The notes beneath the pieces are model-generated. The model made no database searches, was not told the DNA's origin, and worked only from the letters and a program-made list of their open reading frames with translations. Shown here in pieces: positions 56,471 to 64,000 of a stretch of 64,000 nucleotides of DNA; positions within the stretch are counted from its first letter, which is position 1; each line of letters begins with the position of its first letter. The position numbers and the translations under genes were made by a program. Source of the DNA: Rugalucina vietnamica (Eukaryota > Mollusca > Bivalvia > Lucinida > Lucinidae); NCBI GenBank assembly GCA_964017185.1, contig OZ024875.1:65901043-65965042 (forward strand), written 5' to 3'.

Positions 56471-57129
56471 AGTTAATTGATGATTTCATCACGATAAAAT
56501 ACAATAAAATTATTCTAGTGTATCTAAGTTTTTTTTCGATGTGTAAACTGTTAACTCGCAGGAGATTGGCAAAATATATATTTTTAAGAACACCTTTGCG
56601 TTTTCAAGCCTTCTTGAGCATTTGAAACTTATCGGAGGAAAGAGCTAACGAAGTGATCTGTAGAAAAAAAAAAAGTCAATGAACAGGTAATTTTTTGACT
56701 GTACCTGAGATAACATTATTTTGGCATACGCTAGTGTTTGTTTTCATCAGGTGAACATTATGTTGTTGCTTTTCTTCTTCATTGTCCAAATCAGAGTCAT
56801 AGAACTGTGACTATTGCCTACACAATTAAATCTTTATTAAGCAGGATAATATATATTTATTTTAGTGCGTTCCATACCATCGGCTTCGTGACCTGGCATG
56901 TAATTATGCATCATATTTATCTAAGTAGTATTTAATATGAGAAAAACAGAACCGAAATGTTATGCTAGCACATGCTTGACAAAATGGGCATTAAACAGTT
57001 TTGTAAAACGGCACCGCGTCACAGCAGTCTTGTCAGTGTCTTTGTAATTTCTGGTGTAAGCTAAGAGACACTCTTAAATCAAATTCTCATAAAGAAGTAA
57101 CTATAGCTCAGAAAATGACATGTTCGGAC

Positions 57130-57356
57130 ATAAGCCGCGACCTGAGAAAACCGGTCTTTGGGTGTCCGACCAGAGCAGACACAAACCGGCCTGTGCACGA
57201 CAGATGATAGCTAGAAGCTTGTTATTTCGGATAAAGGACAAATAAAAGTTATACTATCCGTTTAGCGAAAACAAAGGCGCTTTAATATCTGATTCGCTGA
57301 TCTGCGCATTTGTTTTCGCATTTGCAAAATGTTTGTTTTCAAATGATGCAGCTCAT
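57130..57356. mobile_element. Foldback MITE, GCGAAAACAAAGGCGC family
   Basis: Opposite orientation to 56033-56250: TAAGCCGCGACCTGAGAAAA at the left, AATGATGCAGCTCAT at the right, with AGCGAAAACAAAGGCGCTTT inside. Confidence 0.75.
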
Positions 57357-58047
57357 ACGTTCAGAAATGCCAAAAACACAGGTTTCCTTCGCAATAAGCT
57401 TAAATACATCACTTAACAGTTTAATGAGAAAAAAAAGAACATTAATGGCCTGGGAAAAGAGAGATTGAGTTGTTGTTTGTATATAAGTAGCCGAATTGGG
57501 GTCATAAGGTCTTGCCGGGGGCTGATTAATAGTTTTATGGCGTTGTTTGAATATTTTATAACGAATATTTAAACTATGATGACAAGAGAGGAACGAATGA
57601 TTCCATTAGAAATGTGCATCTTGGTATAAAATACTCACTCGGCATATGCATTGATGAAATAAAATTAAGCACCTAATTGTGCAGCTTAGCATTTGTTTTT
57701 GCAAATAGCTATGTCATGTAACCCGAAAACGTTTCACAGCGTTTCATGACGATGCATAAAAACTCCTCTTCTTTCCAAACTAAAATGCAGATCAGCGTCT
57801 TAGCAATATTTGTTTTTAATTTTTGTAGTGACTTAAGATGTTATTATGCCTTTTCAAATAATATTTATACATGTATAATCACTACATTAAAATCGTCCTC
57901 ACATCAATTAATTATGCATGCCGCCTTTTTATTTATTCTAATGAGATAAAATACCCCCAAGAAAACACCTTTGTTTATGGCTTGGCTCTTTTTATGAAAG
58001 TACTTTTTCGCATACCTAAGGTAACTGAAAAACTCAAAGTAACGAAT

Positions 58048-58202
58048 ATGTCTGACAAACATATTGTTAATGAAAGTGAAGATATTCAAGGCAATCGTGA
58101 ACTGGAAAGTTTGGAAACGGAGGCTAATGCTGGTCTACTACCACCTAATGATTTTGTGTTTGAAGTGAACGGAGACGTTTATAATGAGGAAAGAATAATA
58201 AG
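58048..58202 (+). CDS. SLC6-type transporter, first coding exon
   Basis: Encodes MSDKHIVNESEDIQGNRELE ... NGDVYNEERII and two bases of a Ser codon, then a strong donor (AG|GTGAGG). This is a hydrophilic, acidic segment as expected for the cytosolic N-terminus of a neurotransmitter:sodium symporter. The reading frame is open further upstream to about 57871; the ATG at 58048 is chosen because the upstream part is hydrophobic and compositionally unlike a transporter N-terminus. The phase (2 nt) fits the TM1 exon at 63785, which starts with one nt completing AGT. Joining is inferred from phase, order and strand. Confidence 0.65.
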
Positions 58203-58912
58203 GTGAGGTATTCAAACTCAGTTATTTTTCGAGAAGTTTGTATGATTAAGATGTTGTAAAAACAGAACAGAACGAACCATATCTTTCATTAAACTCAGGT
58301 CGGTGCTTAGAATCAGTTTCAGCAACTGCACGTGCATTTCTTTACCGGATTTAGTAATAATTTGTTGGAAACTATTGTCTCCATTGTGATATAAGCGAAC
58401 GAAGTTCAATTTTCTTTTGTTTTTTTTTTAAGTATACTCAAAGCCAAAGGTAACTTTACATTGTTTTTGCAGATATTTTTTTTCATGTAAAGGTGTGTAA
58501 TGTTTATAAAGTGTAAAGTGTTTGAAAGGCCCAACGATTCACAATGCAAAAAAGTTCGATACGATTAAAGGAACAAACTTTCAGAAATGGGTTAAGTTTA
58601 CTATTTGTTTATTCAAAGGGAGTTAATTTCGATGCAAAGTAATTTTAACAGCCTGCAAAAACCTAACCAAATGTCGGAGAGAAAATGTCTGGCAGTATTT
58701 TGAAGGACAGTAAGTGGTCCTCGGCACAGTGTGTTCTAATCTTCTGTCTACCTTTGATTTGGTCGGAAAATGAAAATTTTGTGCTTTTAATGAAAGCACA
58801 GATAACTCGCATGTGGATTAAGTTACGTCGACCGCTTTACATGCATTATGCTCGGACACGTGTTGGAGACGCACTCCAATAGATGTTATGTTACAATTCA
58901 AAACGAATAAAC

Positions 58913-60336
58913 ATATATGAGGGTCTGGATGGGGGGTCCTGGTATTCACTAATCACTAAAAATTTAGCCATTTATTCACTGTCATTAAAATTTTGGCTTA
59001 TTCATTAAAATTAGCTCGATTATTCATTAAAATATGATAATTACTAGAACCGCCTTCTTCACCCAGCTAATTTCTTTTTTTTAAATGCTACACCCCTATG
59101 GGCGGTTTGCCTTTATTACGTCAGGGTGAACATTGTCACCAACATGACAGGCATATGTACCAGCCGGGTTTCGAACCCGCAACCTCTTGATTGCTAAGCG
59201 AATACGCTATCCATTACACCACCGCGGCTGTCTTTAATTTCTAATAGCAAATATAGGTATTCCCCACCTAAGGCATCCCATTATCTAAAGCCACAAAGAC
59301 TAGTTCTATGATACTTAATTGTAGACTGCTGAGTTCAACCTTGATTTTAACATCTTGAGAGAAGCATATATTATCTGCTAGACCACAAAGCCTCATAGAA
59401 ACTTTCCAAAATAGTTAACTGGTTTTTAGCAAATCCTCTTTTAAATCTGTTGGGAATATAATCCCCTCCAAACTGTATACTGAATATGCCCTGAGTTTCA
59501 CCCTGAATCTTTCTCTTCAATTATGCATATCAAAGGTTAATTTAAGAAAAAATGTAACTTCAGGGGTAAAAGTTATAATAAAAAGCTGTTGTTTTTATTT
59601 AGTTAACTAGTAAGCAATATAGGAGTACTATGTGAAGTATGATTTTGTGCTTGTGCCTGATTGTACAAAACATTTTATAAATGTCTTAAATATCGCGCGA
59701 GCGAAGCGAGCGAGGAAAAAATTATGTAGCGCCATATAAACTGCCAGTTAGATTTGCATTAACGTTCTTAGTACTGGCTTGTTTCTGATTGCAAAAGTCA
59801 CCATAATTATGCTCTGTCATATAAAAAAGCAAAGTGATGTCCGTCCACAGAAAAGATTATCATTATAGGATTGGAACATACATAATAAGGACAAAGTGGG
59901 GTAACAGAATAAAAAGAAAATACATATACATAAGCAAACAAAGTATCTGGCTGAGGAAATGACACATTTTTTAAAAGATTCATGAAGTGAGTCCCTACAT
60001 GCTATGTCTTTCCAAACAGTCAAAGATTTCAGAAATATGACTATAACATTTGAGCTAAATCGGGTCTGGGGGCGAAAAACATGAAATTCTGGAATGTCAG
60101 GGAGACCATCTAAGACAATTCCATAGCCAAATTTAGCATATTCATTATTCTTTAAAATGTTATTATTCACTATTCATTATATTATTCTGCTATTCATTAA
60201 AATTTTTCATTTATTCATTATTTTTTAGGACCTATTTATTCACTAATCATTAAATTTTTGGCTCTTTATTCACTCTCATTAAAATCTTTAGGCCATTATT
60301 CTTTAATCATTATACCCCATCCAGACCCTCATATAT
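58913..60336. mobile_element. 1.42-kb element with 22-bp perfect terminal inverted repeats, in the SLC6 intron
   Basis: ATATATGAGGGTCTGGATGG at the left is exactly mirrored by CCATCCAGACCCTCATATAT at the right. Subterminal zones at 58945-59040 and 60165-60310 are full of TTCATTAAAAT repeats. A 117-codon minus-strand frame (59817-60170) is inside but shows no transposase motif. The interior also includes a tRNA-like sequence. Confidence 0.75.
59158..59232 (-). repeat. tRNA-like sequence (SINE head or tRNA pseudogene)
   Basis: Minus strand has an A-box-like GTGGTGTAATGGATAGCG and the B-box GGTTCGAAACC with a TpsiC stem (GCGGG/CCCGG, four of five pairs). The anticodon arm is irregular (loop AGCAATC, no U33), so not a working tRNA. 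Confidence 0.5.
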
Positions 60337-60861
60337 TTAGAAATGAAAAGTGTAAAGTTACTTTTGGTGTTGAGTATATGATCGTATATATGCTGTCATA
60401 TTGATGAGCCCAGGAAAAGTGGTTCAAGTCAATGGTTAGTTATTTCGGAGGCACTCTTTGAATGTAGTGGCATCCTTATTTTGGATAAAAATTCTAAAAA
60501 ACTAAAGGCAACGTACAGACAGGAACATAGCTGTTGACTTGGACGTAAAGCACCAATTCAAACAAACAAAACTCATGTTCATCTGGCCTTGATATAGGCA
60601 AATTGCCTGTAGGCTATAACCTAAAGAAACGTTTGTTAGCTTAATACGAACGCAAACAACAACAGGTCCAAGAAATAAATGCACATGAGATACATTTTGC
60701 TTTTTCGTCTTCTCCAATATTACTTACTTATGTAAAACGTTTGTGACAAAATCATATGTTTGTCACGTGTATGTCCATTTGAAGTGTGCAAATGCATCTG
60801 ATTAAACAGTAAAGGATGCAGGTACCATGTTCCCATCGATAAAGAGTGGGATCGTATATTT

Positions 60862-61088
60862 GAGCCGCCGCATCAGAAAACCAACAATCTGCATATACGA
60901 AAACAAAGGCGCAGACCAGCTTCGCGGTAACCACGAAGGTGGTCAGCGCATTTGTTTTCGCTGCTTCCCTCCTTCTTAAATCCGTAATTTCAAGCTTCTA
61001 ACCTTTCTCTGTGTTTGTACAGCCTGGTTTGTGTCGGACCTGGTCGGAAACCCAAATTGTTGGTTTTCTCACGCACAGGCTCATTTAT
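60862..61088. mobile_element. Foldback MITE, GCGAAAACAAAGGCGC family
   Basis: GAGCCGCCGCATCAGAAAAC at the left and GTTGGTTTTCTCACGCACAG at the right; inner palindrome around CTTCGCGGTAACCACGAAG. Same orientation as 56033-56250. Confidence 0.8.
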
Positions 61089-61134
61089 ACATGTAATGCT
61101 GGCAAGATCTCGCAATGTAGCTTAAAAATGATCC

Positions 61135-61352
61135 GCGACGCGAGAAAACCGGTCTTTGGGGTTTCCAACCAGGTCTGACACAAATCGGCCTGTACAGTCA
61201 CACAAGAAGGCTAGAAGCTTGAAATTTCGGATTTAAGAAGAAGAGGGATTGTATTATACGTGCAGCGAATTCAAAGGCGCTGATTTGCTTCGCAGTTACT
61301 GATCTGCGCCTTTGTTTCCGCATAGACAAAAATCCGGTTTTCTCACGATGTT
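61135..61352. mobile_element. Foldback MITE, GCGAAAACAAAGGCGC family
   Basis: CGACGCGAGAAAACCGGTCT at the left, CCGGTTTTCTCACGATGTTG at the right. It lies inverted with respect to the preceding copy with only about 45 bp between. Confidence 0.8.
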
Positions 61353-62154
61353 GCTCAAGTGTAGTGTTTGTGTATGCAAAAACAAGTAAACGAGTACAAA
61401 TAACTTAATAAGTTATGACCGAGTTTCTCAGAAATTGAGTAATGCATCTTTGAGGTTTGAGATAAAATGTAAAGCATATAGCATGTGTTTTATTATGCGT
61501 CTGGAGCTCGAATTGTGTGTAGAGACATTATATACAGCATGCGCACTCTAATCCTAAAGCCTTAAGCTGTTGCAACCAACATGCTGTGTTACGGTATGTC
61601 TAGTAACGACAGAAAAACAATTCGATTCAGAATACCAATACAAATGTGGTATAGTATTTAATATGCTTATTAAACGCCAACATTACCTCTTCTCAGGTAT
61701 GCTTTAGTACAATCATGTATTTTATCGTGGCTTTTCCTGGACCTTCAGTATACCTTTTTTTCCATACAATTACTGTTTCAGATTAAAGTTGTGAGTTAGT
61801 GAGCCTGGTTTAAATTTTATTCTTGTACATGAAACAGTAACACTAGTACATGTACACACACGATTAGCATACGCATTCTACCTAATTGTATTCGAAGTGG
61901 TTGCATGTATTAATCTCATTTACGTATATTTACTGGCCAATATTCTAGAAGGCTGTTGTTCGACTTTTGGATATTCGCTTTCCCATATAAATTGCAAACA
62001 TAAGCCCAACAGCTCTATAGAGCTCTTAATTTACAGTGGGCAATTGTATTTTGTCTGTATGACTGTTTGTTTGCTTGTTTATTTATTTTTATTGAGGATT
62101 AACGCCCCAGTAAACAATTTTCAGTCGTGTCGGGACGAAACCGATGCTTTCTGT

Positions 62155-62410
62155 GTATTAAACAGTACTATGTTTTTATGTTTTGGCGTTGAATTTTGTG
62201 TTGCTTGTGCCTTATGCACGTTTTCATATGTTAGTTAGGTTCGGGTAACCGAGTGGCCGCCTGTTGGGAAACAGCTGCTCACTCGGCTTACGATATGTTT
62301 TCTTAGAATAAGTACCTAATTGTTAATCTATTTTCCCACTTCGGGTTTTGGAATGCGAATTTCTTTCTGACTGCGCCATTTCCTGATCATAGCCTACTTT
62401 TACCTTTCTA
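62155..62410 (+). repeat. Dispersed 830-bp-family repeat, diverged
   Basis: From TGTTTTTATGTTTTGGCGTT to AGCCTACTTTTACCTTT; contains GAGTGGCCGCCTGTTGGGAA. Confidence 0.75.
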
Positions 62411-62480
62411 TGGAGAGTAACTATGTTGTCCGATCTTATGTTGTTTCTGAAGGAAAAGAAAATACAGATACTTCATTTTA

Positions 62481-62909
62481 AGTCTGTCAATAAACGTGAT
62501 AACTGGGGTCGGGAGCTTGACTTCATCATCTCATTTATCGGGTTCGAGGTTTTTCTCGAGCCCCGTTCCCAGGCTCCCACCCCTACAATTTAATCAAAGC
62601 GTTTCATATCATGACCATATCTTGTTTCACTGAGAAAGACACTACATTTGACAATGGTCGTGGTTACTGGCTCGACTTTATTGTCGACGGCACGGGTTCG
62701 TGGTTGGTTTTTGCCTCCACCCTTCACCCAACACACAATGGTCAAAACGTTTCATATCATAATCAAAGCTTGTTTCAGTGAGAATGATGCTACATCTGAC
62801 AATGGATGTTCTAATTGGGATCAGGAGCTATCGTATCAGGTTTGCCATGGGTCTTGGTAGCATTTCCCCCACCCCCCCCCCCCCAAAAAAAAAAAAACAA
62901 AAAAAAAAA

Positions 62910-62945
<36 letters not shown>

Positions 62946-63425
62946 AAAGATCCACAAGTGATCATATTTTGTTTCAGTGAGAAAGTTGTTACATCTGACA
63001 ACGGACGTGGTTACTGGGATCTGTATCTTGACTTTATCATATCTTGTAAAGGGATCGTGATCGGTACCCTGCTCTACCCCCACCCAAAAATAAAATAAAA
63101 TAAAATGATCCAAAAGTTTCTAGTGAGTGATCATAATCGTACAATATTTTGTTTTAGTGAAACAGATACTACATCTGACAGTGGACGTTTGTTGTTTTTT
63201 TTTACTGGGATTGGGAGCTGGACTTTATCACCTCTTGTATTGTATAGGGTTTGCGGTTGGTCTCGATCCCAGCACCCTCCCCAACCACTGCCCCCCTCCC
63301 TGCCGCCATAAATGGCCAAACAGTTTCATTTCATCTCATATCTTGTTTCAGTGAGAAAGATGCTACATCTGACAACGGACGTTATCATATCTTGTATAGG
63401 GATCGTGATTGGTACCCTGCCCCGC
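62481..63425 (+). pseudogene. Six decayed tandem copies of the SLC6 TM1 exon (first half)
   Basis: Copies begin near 62481, 62631, 62779, 62978, 63158 and 63352, spaced about 150-200 bp. Each resembles the 5' half of the exon at 63785: for example [35 protein letters not shown], and in the first [19 protein letters not shown]. Most keep the acceptor TTGTTTCAG; the second has lost AG. All diverge at about the same point in the GLGN region into a C-rich then A-rich run (CCCCACCC, AAAA), and none has the donor or the WRFPY part. Several have frameshifts or stops. They cannot act as normal exons. Confidence 0.8.
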
Positions 63426-63784
63426 CCACTTTCCCAAAAAATAAAGTGGTCAAAACATTACGGAAACTTCTCCACGATTACTTGGCAATTTCTTTTAATT
63501 ACATATTAAATATCTTTTAATGAACTTAATTTTAATTTTACAAATATTTTCCTTGCCTATCATAAAATGATGGTTTATTATATTGATTTATGTTAGAATT
63601 TAGCATTTTTTATTTTTAAATTACATAATTACATAAATAATTGATTTTTTTCTCTTGACCCAGTCAAACCTCAATTTTACTATAATTATAAGTATAGGTT
63701 TGAAGAGATTAAGTTCCACACGGAGATGTTTCCATGATGAAGTTTCTAGTGAGTGATCATAATTGTACACTATTCTTCTTTCAG

Positions 63785-63921
63785 TGAGAGAGATGCTACC
63801 TCTGACAATGGACGTGGTTACTGGGGTCGGGAGCTTGACTTTATTATATCTTGTATCGGTTTCGCGGTGGGGCTTGGGAACATTTGGCGCTTCCCCTACC
63901 TGTGCTACAAGAATGGAGGAG
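63785..63921 (+). CDS. SLC6-type transporter, TM1 exon
   Basis: Flanked by acceptor TTCTTTCAG and donor G|GTAATA, this exon encodes [28 protein letters not shown] and [17 protein letters not shown]: the invariant TM1 segment of the SLC6 (neurotransmitter:sodium symporter) family, where the unwound helix binds Na+ and substrate and W-R-F-P closes the extracellular gate. The subtype (glycine, taurine, GABA, amino-acid) cannot be told from one exon. The gene runs off the right edge. Confidence 0.9.
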
Positions 63922-64000
63922 GTAATATATTTTTGTGTTTGACACGCTGTTAATTTAAGGTACATGTATAAAAATACTTTGGGCAAACAAAACTATTAAA

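Noticed and set aside
62631-63425. Mutually exclusive alternative TM1 exons of the SLC6 gene
   Set aside because: The copies lack donors and the WRFPY half of TM1, and several are frameshifted, so they cannot replace the intact exon.

Overview
This is a 64 kb piece of an AT-rich eukaryotic nuclear genome. Genes are split by short GT-AG introns and embedded in a dense mixture of small transposable elements. The gene families (an IGFBP/perlustrin-like secreted protein, an SLC6 transporter, secreted cysteine-repeat proteins) and the repeats (reverse-transcriptase fragments, a Penelope-like GIY-YIG fragment, foldback MITEs, hammerhead-ribozyme elements, repeats ending in a GAGCC-TTC-GGCTC hairpin and a GACGGACGG tract) point to a mollusc, most likely a bivalve. 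The species cannot be named from the sequence. No prokaryotic gene, CRISPR array or intact autonomous transposon was seen.

Layout. 1-26 kb is gene-poor and made almost entirely of repeats: two large direct duplications (3.8/5.9 kb and 7.1/9.2 kb), several foldback elements, a miniature LTR element at 12.96 kb, a tandem 150-bp array at 22.3-23.1 kb and a 151-bp near-perfect palindrome at 23.7 kb. 27-48 kb holds a cluster of four paralogous two-exon genes (one on +, three on -) for secreted proteins built from a six-cysteine repeat with spacing C-x10-C-x5-C-x5/6-C-x4-CC. All four share a phase-1 intron after the signal peptide, a TTTAAA box about 70-80 bp upstream of the ATG, and a second conserved box about 375-430 bp upstream. 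The second gene product was built from three repeat types in fixed order; the third gene has expanded the middle type to five copies. Retroelement fragments and an inverted-repeat region with a Penelope-like fragment lie between genes 1 and 2. At 49.9-50.5 kb a two-exon gene encodes a 104-residue single IGFBP-domain (perlustrin/SIBD-like) protein. 51-57 kb is again repeats with nested insertions. From 58.0 kb to the right edge is the 5' part of an SLC6-type sodium/chloride-coupled transporter gene: exon 1 at 58048-58202, then an intron of about 5.6 kb, then the exon encoding TM1 at 63785-63921. Just upstream of that exon lie six decayed tandem copies of its first half.

The most notable items are the cysteine-repeat cluster with its conserved promoter architecture, the intact hammerhead motif inside the intron of its third gene (plus four related motifs elsewhere), and the SLC6 pseudo-exon array. 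More than 20 copies of an unclassified repeat of about 830 bp thread through the whole window, including introns of two of the cysteine-repeat genes. Function of the cysteine-repeat proteins is not established by sequence; a secreted defence, venom-like or matrix role is only a guess.
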